Source: Malus domestica
Lineage: Eukaryota > Streptophyta > Magnoliopsida > Rosales > Rosaceae
Reading direction: 5' to 3'
DNA: 64,000 bases
Assembly: GCF_042453785.1 (NCBI RefSeq)
Contig: NC_091666.1
Coordinates: forward strand, 27,672,501 to 27,736,500
Below are positions 22,513 through 34,632 of this stretch, one piece after another. Below the pieces are notes generated by a model. It was not told where the DNA came from. It made no database searches and saw nothing but the letters and a program-made list of their open reading frames with translations. A program made the translations under genes and the position numbers. Numbering within the stretch: the stretch's first letter is position 1; every line of letters begins with the position of its first letter.

Positions 22513-24741
22513 TTATTGCTGTAAAATTTTCTCACGCCGCCTGCTGTTAAGGTGCCGGTCGTGAACATGTCGATCAGGAGTAATTGGCTTGAAATCCCTT
22601 CTTGGTTCAGGGGACTCGTGAAACCAGGTATGGTTGAGGGCATCCTTCGCTGTTATTCGCTCCGCAGGGTTATAACATAAGAGCCTCTTCAGCAAATCAA
22701 ACCCAGATTCAGAGAGCACTGGGCATGAACCAGTGAAAGATGCGGCAGGAAATTTCTTGCGCAGAAGATTGTACCTGAAAGAGTTTCAGAAACTATTAGA
22801 AAGATATTAAACGGTGAAAACAAGTAACCACAAAAATCAGCAGGAAGGAATGAACTTGCAATCGCTAAAATTAAAATGGAAAAAAGAAACTTACGGTTGC
22901 TTAACAAAATTAGCTTTGAAGCCCGGCAATTTGGACAAACCACTTTTCTCATCTGGTGTACCAAGAGTTTTGAAGATCTTGTCCAGCTGCTCAATTTCAT
23001 CTTTCCCGCTAAAGAGAGGTGCCTTCGCCAACAATTCAGCCATTATGCAACCTACTGACCACATATCAATTGCTGTAGAGTACTGTTTTGCACCTAATAG
23101 AATTTCAGGTGCCCGGTACCACAAAGTGACAACTAAAGAAGTATATGGCTTTAGTGGACTCCCATATTGTCGTGACAACCCAAAGTCGCATATTTTCAAC
23201 TCACCCTCGTTATTCAATAGAATATTTGATGTTTTCAGATCTCTGTGAAGGATCCAATTGTCATGAAGATACTCTACACCCTCCAAAAGTTGTTTCATCA
23301 AGTACTTAACTTCACCAATACTAAATGGCTGCTTCATTGACTCCATTAGCCCCTTCAAGTCATGGTCCATATGCTCCATAACCATATAAACACCATCAAA
23401 GTCATCCATAACAACTTCCTTAACACCAACAACAGAAGGGTGATTAAAGGACAAGAGAATGTTTATTTCTCTCAATGCCGACATAGGGAAACCATCACAT
23501 CCCTTATCCACATCCATCTTCATCTTCTTCAATGCGACAATTTCTCCGGTCTTTTTATCTCTGGCTCTAAAGACAACACCATAAGTGCCTTCACTTATAT
23601 GGTTGAGCCTTTCATACTCAAACACACTTCTGCAACCTTGAAGCATGTTTATACATTTTTGTGTAGGCACTTCTGGCTCTTCAATCTGAGAAAGATCAGA
23701 ATCATCTTCAGAATCAGAGTAGAACTGGCTATCGTCAGCATTCCCACCATAATTATCAGCATCCATATGCGCACCATCACATAACTCGTCTCCATAAAGT
23801 GTATCTCCACTGCCAGGCTTTTCAAAGCTGTCTTCTTTGTCAGAGCCAGAAGTTGTAGCCCGACTCAACCTAGAGCTTTCTATCCGAATCTCCCCACTTT
23901 CAGGCGAGCTGTCATCAGAGATATCCCTTGGGGAATCACTATCGGATGACCATTTTGACAATGAGATGTCACGTTGATAGAAAAATTCTTTGTCTTCCTT
24001 GTTCTTTTGCACCTGCTCATCTTCCCCAACCTTCTGAGGATGTAGTGGTGCAGAGAGATCGGCTGGTGCCTCAAATTGAGAAACATCAGAAATTTCGGAA
24101 ACCTCCACTTCCAGAGATTCCACCACTCTAGCCGGAGACTTGGAAAGAACTCCAACAGAAAAAACATCCTCAACCTTAGCAATAGCAGGTAATCTTGCTA
24201 CATCTGGATGAGGGGAGGGCAGAGGAATAACAGGAACAACTCTATTCTTCGATGAGACTCTCACTTCCTTCTCTTCTTTGTCCCATATAATAGGAGAAAA
24301 CTTCCTCTTCTTCTCAGGAGGTGATTGATAAGCATCTTCACTCCTTCGGGTTTTGCAATTCTTAACCACTAGTTCTGGGGCATTTGGAAGCCATCCAGAT
24401 CCTTGTAAATCACACATTTTGGAAGAACGATGGAGTCCATTCTTATGTTTGACATCATCACTAAATTCAATCTTCTTCTCAGCAGGTAATTGAGCCGCAT
24501 CTTCACTCCTTCGGGTTTTGCCATTCTTAACCAATGGCTCTGGGGCATTTGGAAGCCGTCCATATCCCCGTGAATCGCGCACATTGGAAGATTGATGGAA
24601 TCCATTCCTATGTTTGAGTTCATCACTGCGACCATGACCTACATCACCACGAGAAACCCCATTCCTATAATACTCAAATTCCCTTTTCGAGTAATTATAA
24701 GAATCCCTCCTCCTCAAAACATCGGCTCGCCCTGTCGCCAT
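22513..24741 (-). CDS. CDKG1: Cyclin-dependent kinase G1-like (CDK11/PITSLRE-type)
   Basis: Two coding exons, 24741-22895 and 22774-22513, 2109 nt, 702 residues. A GTG-initiated frame extends 15 bases further, but the ATG at 24741 (MATGRADVL) is chosen. The N-terminal 375 residues are polar and low complexity, with an internal repeat (a [10 protein letters not shown] / [10 protein letters not shown] block near residues 40-105) and an acidic Ser/Asp stretch before the kinase domain. The kinase domain runs from about 376 to 665: glycine loop [13 protein letters not shown] lysine (about 405), the cyclin-binding PMSALRE helix in place of PLTSLRE (about 419-425), HRDLKTSN (about 499), DFG (about 519), TLWYRAPE. 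The usual WPG before KLPG is reduced. CDKG kinases pair with L-type cyclins in the nucleus and act on pre-mRNA splicing and meiotic synapsis (known for Arabidopsis). Converges with 4CLL9. Confidence 0.92.
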
Positions 24742-25300
24742 ATGATTAACAAGCACAGCTCTTCTTAATCAGTGGTCAAACTCAACAATTGAAATCAAAA
24801 CACAATAACCCCTAGAAAATTTCAAATCCCTGAATTCCCAAAGAGTCAAAATCACTTTCAACTTTATCAAATTCAATTTTTATTCAAACCCTAACCAATC
24901 CTCAATCCCCCAAAAAAAAAATTCAGCCTTTTTTCCCTTCAGACCCCAATTCAATCAACACAGACAGACAGAGAATACAATTCACAAAAACTTCAATTAC
25001 AAATGAACACAGACGCACAGATCAAAGAACATCAATCAGATGCCAAATCGGCGAATAACAGAAACCCTAGAACCTCGATTTTTGTGGGAACCCGCGAGAA
25101 ATTCACAGGTATCGGAAGGCCTTACCGGCAAGTTGAATCGAGATCGATTAACAGGAAATCGATACGAGAGCGTCGGCGCCGATGAGAGGATCGCAAGAAA
25201 TCGATCAGCCTCCAAAGGGTTCTTCTAGCTTATACGCGTTTTGATAATCTGGTCTTCGTCTCCGCGTGGAATCATATATATATAGAGTCCTGGTGCGGTT
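24742..25300 (-). promoter_or_regulatory. 5' leader with likely intron, and TATA region of CDKG1
   Basis: On the minus strand a good donor (ttgccg|gtaaggcc, exon edge at 25126) and an acceptor near 24765 suggest a leader intron of about 360 bp, common in plant kinase genes. A TATA stretch (ctatatatatatatg on the minus strand, about 25270-25284) lies about 150 bp upstream of the donor. This structure is inferred from sequence only. Confidence 0.5.
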
Positions 25301-26095
25301 TGGAAGCGTGTGACACGTGTACTTTGGCACCTTTTTCTTGTGGGATTCCATATTTCGTTTGGGTTTTTTGTTTGTGGGCCTTCAAATTATTTAACAAGAT
25401 TTATTCAATGGGCCTGCCATGGCACAAATTGTAGGTCTGTTGGGCCTATTATTAGGCAACATACCGATAACCTCTGCGGCCTCTTGGGCCCACTAGTACT
25501 CTGCCCAAACATGACGAGGACTCTATAGAGAGTTTTTTTTCTTTATTTTGAACTCATTATCTCTACTAATTAATAAAATCCTCTTTGTCAACCAAAAGAG
25601 GGTGAAAAGATAAATTAGTCTTCTATCACGCAACAAAAAGATGGGCAATAATGTAATTTCACATGTCTAAATTTTATTGAAGCCTTAGCTACAAGTGATG
25701 TTAAAATACCTTCAATATTAAAAAAAAAACAAAAACAAAAACCTCTCACTCCCCCCAAGTTCTCTTTCTCTCTTTCTCTCCCTCTCTCCTTCTCATTTTC
25801 TAAAAAAATGTGTTCATACACACAAAGTGTGTAGGCAAATACTAGTTTATTATTTATTAGATTCGATTTAAGATCTCTCACTTATAAATATTGTAAACCT
25901 AAGTGGCAAATGACAAAGAGTTAGCTTTTTTTTTTTTTAAGTATTGTGATAGCATTAGTAGATTAAGTAGTTAGTTGTCAAAGGGTTGGAGAATCCGTGG
26001 GGATTAAACCCCCATCAGAATGCATAAACATGGTTGATAATTTGTTTTCTGCCACTGACCCATTACGGTAAAACATCATCTACAAGAGTTAGCAT
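25301..26095. other. Intergenic DNA between CDKG1 and malate synthase
   Basis: AT-rich and no supported gene. It includes a CT-rich run (25757-25795) and a poly-T run (25927-25939). Confidence 0.5.
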
Positions 26096-26208
26096 GTTTT
26101 TTTTTTATCAAACAATAGATTTGTTAGATTAGGAAACCGACGAGATTCGAACTCACGATGTGGTTTAAAGGCAATATTTCTCTCCACCACTATGATAGAG
26201 GGCCACTT
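26096..26208 (-). mobile_element. tRNA-derived SINE (113 bp)
   Basis: Perfect 14-bp target duplication acaagagttagcat (26082-26095 and 26209-26222). Read on the minus strand, a box A-like segment (tatcatagtggtggag) is followed by box B (gtgagttcgaatctcg), the 3' motif ctattgtttgat and an A tail (aaaaaaaaaa). Size and layout are typical of a plant SINE. Confidence 0.82.
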
Positions 26209-26222
26209 ACAAGAGTTAGCAT

Positions 26223-27087
26223 ATTTTGAGTACTCATTATTTATTTTTTTGGTAAACGAGTACTCATTGTTTGACACAAATTATATATGCTAAATCTCAC
26301 AAATACTAATAGCAAACGGGTTGGTTTAATATCAACCACAATATCTCCATTTTGACAAGTGAAAAAAAACTTGTTCCACTAGTACTAAATGAAGAATTCG
26401 AATCAATTAGTCAAGTTGTACAAGTGATGACATGATTGTTGAATTTTTTTAATAGATTCTCAGTTGAGAATATATGCGAGCCAATTCAAATATTTTAGAT
26501 TTCTTAGTAATTAGATCCAACAAATTGAAAAAATGGTGTGTGTAAAAATGTTGTTAAAATCACTCTCCAATATTAAAGCTAATTATTTACATACAAACCT
26601 AAAAATACCTTCAAACAAGAAAAAATTGCAATAAAAAGAAAACAAAAGTGTGAAAAATGTAACTTCTTTTTTTAACACATCTTATAGCAAAGGTCAAAGA
26701 AATATTTTTGCTCACCATCCACAGATAATCCTGGTATTCACACTCTATTTCTCGCCATCACTTGAGAGGTGAGAAAAATGCAACCAGGGTCCAATGAAAC
26801 CATACCGCGGTGGTAAAACCCCCCAATCCTCAGTATCCTAATTGACACCACCCCCAAGGCAGGCACAAACTTCAAAGAAGCCGCCCCTCCTTATCCTCCT
26901 CCTCTTCAATGCACAACTTGCATCACCACCTGCTCACCTTACGCACATAACGCCATGCACCGTCCCATAACGATAATGCTCATCCGCTACATTATACACC
27001 CCTTTTCGGTCACGCCTCTATATATCTATCACTACACCTCCCCTTACAACCATATCATAGTTTTTGCTAGCAAAAGGGAGAAAAAAA
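26223..27087 (+). promoter_or_regulatory. Intergenic DNA and promoter of malate synthase
   Basis: No ORF is supported. A TATA box (tatatat, 27019-27025) lies 63 bp before the ATG at 27088, giving a short A/G-rich leader. Upstream DNA from 26700 is C-rich on the plus strand. I see no further element I can name with confidence. Confidence 0.5.
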
Positions 27088-30000
27088 ATGATAGGAGTTG
27101 GCACATATGGCTATCCTGAACAGGCCACCATGAGGAGCGGTGGTGGCGGCGGAGGATATGACGTTCCCGATGGTGTCGACATTCGGGGACGGTACGACGG
27201 AGAGTTTGCGAGGATTCTGACCAAGGATGCTTTACAGTTTGTGGTGGAGTTGCAGAGGGAATTTAGGAACCGAATCAAGTATGCGTTGGAGTGTCGGAAG
27301 GAGGCTAAGAGGAGGTACAATGAAGGGGCTTTGCCAGGGTTTGATCCTGCTACCAAGTTCATTAGGGAGGGGAATTGGGTTTGTGCTCCGGTACCGGAAG
27401 CGGTGGCGGATCGGAAGGTGGAGATTACGGGACCTGTGGAGAGGAAGATGATCATCAATGCTCTCAACTCTGGAGCCAAAGTTTTCATGGTCAGTAGTTT
27501 TCATTCATACATGTTGGTTCTCCAAATGATCAGTTTTTGCCTTTTTCCGTTTTTGCTTGGTAGCATGTTTTGATCGGTGGGAAGAAAAATTTGGTTATAA
27601 CCATAACACCACATATTATGATGGTTATGACCATAACACCACATGTTGTGATCCACCCGAATTATAACATGACGAATCATATTTGTCAATTACTTTCGCT
27701 ATAAATATTTGAGTATCACGGTCAAACTGTGATGTAGTGTTAGTATTAATTTGTTATGACATAACTGAACGACGAAGTTGATACGTCATAAACTAAAGTA
27801 CAGTGCTAATTTGACAAAAAAGGTTACAATAGTAATAGATTAATCCACTTGTTATAAACGATAAAGTTGATATGCCATTGTCTAAAGTACAATGATAATT
27901 TGACTGGTTATTTGGTAATACAATGCTACAGTATGATAGTTATTCAAAAGACATTCTTTAGAGGACAATTTTTGTAAAGTCACATCTTCACGAGACCTCG
28001 TTTATAAAAATGAGTCTAGCATCAATAAAATTGGAGATGTGATCTACAATTTTGATACAAACTAGTTTTGTTGAGTGCATTCACAAGCATGAATGAAAAT
28101 GGTACTTAGTTCCCCTTTAACGTAGCAAATGAGTTAAGATTAGGCTAATGTCTGGTTTGCTTATCTCCATTGTAATCTAAAAAAGCTGTTCTTATTTTTG
28201 TAGGCGGACTTCGAAGATGCACTGTCACCAACTTGGGAGAACTTGATGAGAGGGCAAGTGAATCTGAAGGATGCTGTGGATGGGAGCATAACATTCCATG
28301 ACAAGGCCAGGAATAGGGTTTACAAGCTGAACGACAGAAACACAGCCAAGCTTTTTGTTCGTCCGAGAGGTTGGCACTTGCCTGAGGCTCACATTTTCAT
28401 TGATGGTGAGCCTGCAACTGGTTGCCTTGTGGACTTCGGCCTTTACTTTTACCACAACTATGAAGCATTCAGGCAAACCCAAGGGGCTGGATTTGGACCT
28501 TTCTTCTATCTCCCTAAAATGGAGACCTCAAGGTAAGTAATTACTAGTTAAATACCTTACTAATTTGTTCAAACATGTTAAAGATGTTTCGATCAAACGT
28601 TTTTGCAAGGGACGAGTGTAATTTGTATGCTAAAATTTACATTATATTTAGAATTTCATGTCACGTGATGCAATTCAAACATTGGTGAAGTCAATTTTAT
28701 ATGTTGTTGTGTGGGGAAGAAAAAGGACTTTTTGTAATGAAATGTCATTATGACAATTCTCAAGCCAATCCACACTGCTATGTGAAAAAGTTAAAACGCA
28801 TATCAGTACATGATTGACTTAAGATTTTGTCATAGGTACTGTAGATAAGTTTCTTTCATCGCAGCATTGCCCAAAACCTCAATTGCTATATATAACAAAA
28901 AATTCACGATGAGAGTCGGGGAATTTTTATTTTTATCCGAAAGTTGCATGGATATTAGCCAGATTATTTAGTATTGTGCCCAAATGATGTACTAGTGTGA
29001 CAGAAGCTGCATAATTTTTGCAGGGAAGCTAAGATATGGAACTGTGTGTTTGAGAGGGCAGAGAAGATGGCAGGGATAGAGAGAGGTAGCATCAGGGCAA
29101 CTGTGCTGATTGAAACACTTCCAGCTGTGTTTCAAATGGATGAGATCCTCTATGAGCTGAGGGACCACTCTGTTGGCTTGAACTGTGGAAGATGGGATTA
29201 CATTTTCAGCTATGTCAAAACCTTCCAGGCTCACCCCGACCGCCTCTTGCCAGACCGTGTTCTGGTGGGCATGACTCAACATTTCATGAGGAGCTACTCT
29301 GACCTCCTCATCCGGACGTGCCATAGGCGCGGCGTGCATGCCATGGGTGGCATGGTATGCAATTCTTCTTCATTATTAGTTAATGTGCCTATAACTATAA
29401 GCATTTCTGTCGCATGTCCAGTTTGCAGCCGTATACAAATTTTGTGCATCACTGGTATCTTTATGACACAGTAGGTGTCTGATTGATAATTTGATATGCA
29501 TGTTGTAGGATTCTTATGCAAAATGTTCTAATCTTTTTTAAGGGAAATGTTCTAATCTACCACTGTTAGAGTGTTCCCAGATTGGCAGTGGTAGATTGGA
29601 GCGTTCCTCGATTTTTAATCAAACATAGAACTACATGGACACTAACAGACAATAAAGTGTACAAAACCTGTTTTATATACAACTTATTTGCCCGTCTACT
29701 GTCTCCCCAGTTCAATTTTCAAATTAAGAGTTCGCAACCAATGATATAAGTAGTTCTCAAATTACTTGCATATTCATGTAAAACATGGATATAAAACTTG
29801 GGAGATTGAGAACTTGTAAATTAGAGACGACAAATATGAAATGTTTTTCATTTATCCAACTTTTGAAATGAGCAGGCAGCTCAGATTCCAATCAGGGATG
29901 ATCCAAAAGCAAATGAAGCAGCCTTGGACTTGGTGAGGAAAGACAAGCTAAGGGAGGTGAAAGCAGGACATGATGGAACATGGGCAGCTCACCCAGGGCT

Positions 30001-30535
30001 AATCCCAGCCTGCATGGATATCTTCACCAACAACATGCCGCCCAACACCCCTAACCAAATCCAATCCATGAGAAGAGAAGATGCATCCACCATAACAGAA
30101 GAAGACCTCCTCCAGAGGCCTCGCGGCGTCCGAACCCTAGAAGGTCTCCGGCTCAACACCCGGGTAGGGATCCAGTACGTGGCAGCATGGCTCACTGGGA
30201 CAGGCTCAGTGCCACTCTACAACCTCATGGAGGATGCAGCCACTGCGGAAATAAGCAGGGTGCAGAACTGGCAGTGGATCAAGTATGGAGTGGAGTTGGA
30301 CGGTGACGTGCTCGGAGTGAGGGTTGGGAAGGAGCTGTTTGGGAGAGTGGTGGACGAAGAAATGGAGAGGATTGAGAGGGAGGTTGGGAAGGAGAAGTTT
30401 AAGAAGGGAATGTATAAGGAGGCTTGCAGGATTTTCACCAGGCAATGCACCGCTCAAACACTTGATGATTTTCTCACTCTGGATGCCTACAATCGCATTG
30501 TGCTACACTACCCAAAGGGATCATCCAGGCTCTGA
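27088..30535 (+). CDS. MLS: Malate synthase, glyoxysomal
   Basis: Four exons, 27088-27489, 28204-28532, 29024-29354 and 29876-30535 (1722 nt, 573 residues), with all GT/AG borders in frame. Malate synthase condenses glyoxylate and acetyl-CoA to malate in the glyoxylate cycle, which lets germinating seeds turn stored fat into sugar. Seen: [13 protein letters not shown] near the N terminus, [24 protein letters not shown] across the exon 1/2 border, [11 protein letters not shown] with the catalytic Arg, the family signature [17 protein letters not shown] in exon 3, and the [16 protein letters not shown] segment near the catalytic Asp in exon 4. The last three residues are SRL, a peroxisome/glyoxysome signal. 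The length is close to the usual 560-570. The ATG is preferred over an upstream in-frame TTG. A Gly-rich run (residues about 17-23) is an oddity of this N terminus. Confidence 0.97.
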
Positions 30536-31533
30536 TTACATTCACTTCTTCATCATCTACTTTTCTATTTTACTAGTTAAGGACTCTTGCCGAATCAATA
30601 AGAATGTTCTCCAATAACGGGAATTGATCAGTTTATCGATCGACTTATGATAAATGACCAAATGGGCCACTGCAATTATATGTTGGATTCATGCAATCCA
30701 TAAGTACTTTTATGTAACTGGGTGAGTAATTTTTCGGAGTAGTCACACGGTGATATGGAGCCTGCAGATCACTTCCTCAGCTATTTGCGTAGTTTCCAAA
30801 TGTTGTGATATGGTTTTTGTTGTTGTAGGAAGTGCTTAGTGTAAACGATTTAATAACTTAAGTTCACACAATCAAGATAATTTTCAGTATACTCAGAACT
30901 CAGGATAGAATTCACATGTCATTATATAATAATTGGAGGGACACAAAAAAACACTTTCCTCCAGTTGTATAATAACAAGTGGTAGCCGTCCCGTGTTCCA
31001 GACACACTGTAAATCTCTTCACAAAATGCATGTAGTCTAATATCCTAGTGAATAGGATATTTAGTTTCTACGCATGCAAACACGATCCACCCCAAAAATA
31101 TCTTTATAGTTCACAGAATCAAGGATAAAGTACTTCAAACATATGCCAGATTGAAAGGAAGAACGGGATATGTCAAAAAACGATTTTTGATTTGCAGGCA
31201 TCGGTGCAAATAAAATAATTTGTATGCACTGATCAGTGTATAAGCTCACCCGTTAATTTGATAGCCAGGTAACTTACATATGTGTTCTTTTTTTCAACAA
31301 AGAGGAATGGATGATGATTTTTTAGGAAGATAGGAATGCAAAGTGTTAATTAGCACTAAAAAATTCATCCTTGTTTCAAGTGCTTTTTTCTCCCTTATAT
31401 TATTATAAGTTTAGAGTGCATAAAAACTTTTTTTAATGCTAATAACATCTTCATTCTAACTTTATATATATATATTTTTAACAAACATTCTAACTTTGTA
31501 TTTTAATATTATACAATACTTGCATTCCTCTTT
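30536..31533. other. 3' flank of malate synthase; intergenic
   Basis: AT-rich, with a possible poly(A) signal aataagaat near 30596 shortly after the stop. No gene is seen. Confidence 0.5.
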
Positions 31534-31883
31534 GGGGGATGATTTCATCCCCCTTACAAATAACATATTTTGATAGTACAAATATATAATCAAAATCGTT
31601 TAATTTCTTAATCTTCATTTGAAGATCACCCCTGCTAAAATCATTTCACTTGGAGATCATATAGTCAAATGTATAGAACAAATGAAGATGTAGGTACCAA
31701 GTAATATATTCAGGTCAATCTTCCATTTATTTGATATGTTTGGATCATTAAACGACCTCCAATTCGAATGATTTGTTGCAAGATTGGTCTTCAAATAAAG
31801 ATTAATAAATTGAATGGTTCAAATTATTAAATTTTATTTAGTTAAGATATGTTATTTGCAAATAAAAAATATGTACATCCCCC
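31534..31883. mobile_element. MITE candidate (about 350 bp, inverted repeats)
   Basis: The ends are GGGGGATG...CATCCCCC, and longer imperfect inverted repeats follow inward (acaaataacatattttga against the complement of the right arm, and aatcttcatttgaagat against its partner). No ORF, and no convincing target duplication was found, so the exact edges are tentative. Confidence 0.55.
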
Positions 31884-32189
31884 GCACATGAGATGCAAGT
31901 TCATATTTCATATCTAGAACATACATTATAACTTAAATAAATAAAACTTGCGTAATTTAAAAAGCATATGTAGGTTAGGTCAATAATTTAAGATGCTCAT
32001 GCACCCAAAACTAGAGCCCGGATAGTAATCTATTATTCGAGATGTGTATATAGTGAGCAATATGACTGATCAATTTTCGTCTTTATAGGATATTTGACCC
32101 CATCCAAACTGTGATCAACCATTCTTGAATTCAACTATTACTGTTCAAAGTAGCCAACTTAGCCATATTTTATTCACTTTTAAGTAAGA

Positions 32190-34551
32190 TGTGACGACCC
32201 GTCCTGAATTATTATATATTTTTCTCCCCGAGTGTGTAAAGTGACGATAATGCCCTCGTGGTTTAGTGACATGGATGTACATGTGTAGATTCAAATTATT
32301 ATTTCTACCGTCGTAATTAAATCGTACTCAACATCACGAGCACGTTGACGTGAGTTAAGGTCGAATCGATTTTCTAATAGAAAAGTTACGACAATTAAAG
32401 ATCGAGATTGGGTAGAAATATGTTTTTGGGTTGGCTATACCTTACTCACCAATCACCTTAGCTCCTCTAATCTTGAATCCAATCAAAATTGGATTGGTTT
32501 TATTTATTTTGGGCCACTTAACATAACTCTCTCTCTTTCCCTTTCTCACGGCAGCCCAATGAGGGCTTTGTTTCTTTTTCTTGGGGCCAACCCGTGACTA
32601 CACCCACACACACACACGTACCATACCCTCACCCTCTCATTCTTTCTCGATTCTTCCCCGTCCGTACAACCCATAGACCACCCGCGCAGAAACCCATCAA
32701 AACCTCACGGATCAAGCACAATGATAACATCCTCGTGCTCCTCTCGACTTCACAAACATGGAGGCGCCCTTTTCTCGAAGAAAGGACATGTAGAACTCGA
32801 GAGACTCGAGCTCCGGCAAGGGGTCCAATTTCCTTGATCATGAGGGATTTAGTTGGTTTTGAGATTCAAGAAGGTACTCATCTAACTTCCCTAGCATTTT
32901 GGAACAATTTTAGGGTGGTTTGAACATTGGATCACTCAGGGTCGTGAAGTTGCAGGTTTAGCTGAAGGTTTCGAAGGTTTTTCAGACCATTTTTCATCGG
33001 TTCTAGGACCTCAAATATGTAAGATTGTGTTCTTCTAGTTGAGAGCTTCAAATCCATATAAAAATTCGTGAAATTTGGTTGAGAAATGACGTAGTTTTAA
33101 GCTTTAGAAAATTTTCCAGAAACCGGCAACACAGACAACGGCCGGCGGCGGATTCAGGTGAAGCCACTGGAGAATGAGGAGAATATTCCGTCAACTTTGA
33201 CGGAATATATTGACGGCGTCAAGTAGCTCCGTTAGTTTTTAAACAGAATATTTTACTATTTAACGGAATATTCCTTAACACCGTTAGAGATTCGGTCAGT
33301 GTGCCGAGCACGTGCCTGTGCGTGGCCAGCACGTAAGGGCGCGTGTGATGTCTAAAAATTATTTTGAAAATATGGGGGTGTTTGTGTTATTAAGTAGATC
33401 ATGTTGGTATATTCAAACACCCCATTTGAGCAATGTATGAGAAGTTATTCCTAAGGTTTGTGTATGTGCTTTAAAATTAATGTAAAATTAGTTATTTCGC
33501 ATATAGGTGAGATGTACCCTAAGGACGAGCTTGGACAAGCAAGGCTAGGGGGCTACGATCATGCTACTTATCAGTGAGTGGGCATTTTCTTTCTTTCTAT
33601 ATATATGATATGGTTTCCATAATGTTTTCTTAAAATGATTTATGCTTTGAATGCCATGGTTGCACTTTGAGTATTGCACTGTTATACTTGTGAATTATAT
33701 TGTGTAATGCTGTGGAGACTCAAGTAAGCTTCAGGTGAGTATGATGTGACCTTGGATCCAAGTCTGGTGCCAGCATATCATACAAACCACAATAGGTGGT
33801 TCCGACTTGTAGGTGACCAGCGATTTATCACACAACCTTCACGTGATCGTAGCACTTGAGTGTACATATTTATACCTAGCCTGTCGTACAGGTCACATCA
33901 TGTGACTTCGACTCGTGTGCTAGCCTAGGTTGATGAGCTATAGTCTAGTCGTACATGTCACATTAAGTGACTCTGACTAACGTGTTATTTTACATTGATT
34001 CTACACCTAGCTTACATGATTTATACGTTATGACATGGCATATTTTGGGCTTCACTGCCCTTGTGTGTTGTTTTATATATGTAGTACTATTTTCTGGAAA
34101 CTATACGGGTTTTACAGTGAGGAGTTATTATGTTCAAAAAAAGATAAATGTGTTTTCAAATGTTTTGTTTTTGCCCACTCACCTTTCTGTTTTGCGCCCC
34201 TCAAGGTTCTAGGTAGTTGATCATCTTTGGTGGCTCACGAGGACTTCACGGCTATTCTGACATATCCATAAATAAGTAGGGATCTTCTGCTTATTTTGTA
34301 TAATTAGCACTTAGTTAGTTTGACTGCGCTGTTGAATTGCCTATGCTCTGAATACTTGTATTTGGTACTTGACCACTTTCACGCACTTATTTATTATCAC
34401 TAGTTAGATTAGCTTAGGTTGGTTTTTATTTATTCGCATTTTCTTATTATTGTTTACACTTCTGTTGCGCATTTGGCTACATCACCCTCACGTGATGGCC
34501 ATTACCCTCACGTGATGGCCATCACGTCTCGACTTCGGTCGAGGTGTGTCA
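32190..34551 (+). repeat. 5' LTR of the Tekay-type element (2362 bp)
   Basis: Starts tgtgacgacccg and ends cgaggtgtgtca, directly before the primer-binding site. It matches 39459-41457 with scattered substitutions. It contains an AATATTCCGTCAA/TTGACGGAATA palindromic stretch (33181-33210) and lacks a block of about 140 bp present in the 3' LTR (40972-41110). Confidence 0.9.
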
Positions 34552-34553
34552 AT

Positions 34554-34566
34554 TTGGTATCAGAGC
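34554..34566 (+). other. Primer-binding site (initiator Met tRNA)
   Basis: ttggtatcagagc begins three bases after the LTR end. It contains the 12-base tggtatcagagc complementary to the 3' end of initiator methionine tRNA. Confidence 0.88.
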
Positions 34567-34632
34567 CTAGGTTTCGGCCGTCTTGTACTCTTTGCTTGAG
34601 TTCAAATTATTTTTATCTTTTATGTCAGAACC

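Noticed and set aside
26096..26208. tRNA gene, because of a good box B (gttcgaatctc)
   Set aside because: No cloverleaf can be formed, and the 14-bp target duplication plus A tail identify it as a SINE. The same applies to box B at 18349-18496.
32594..32923. 109-codon ORF in the 5' Tekay-type LTR
   Set aside because: Lies in LTR sequence, and the matching part of the 3' LTR does not keep the frame.
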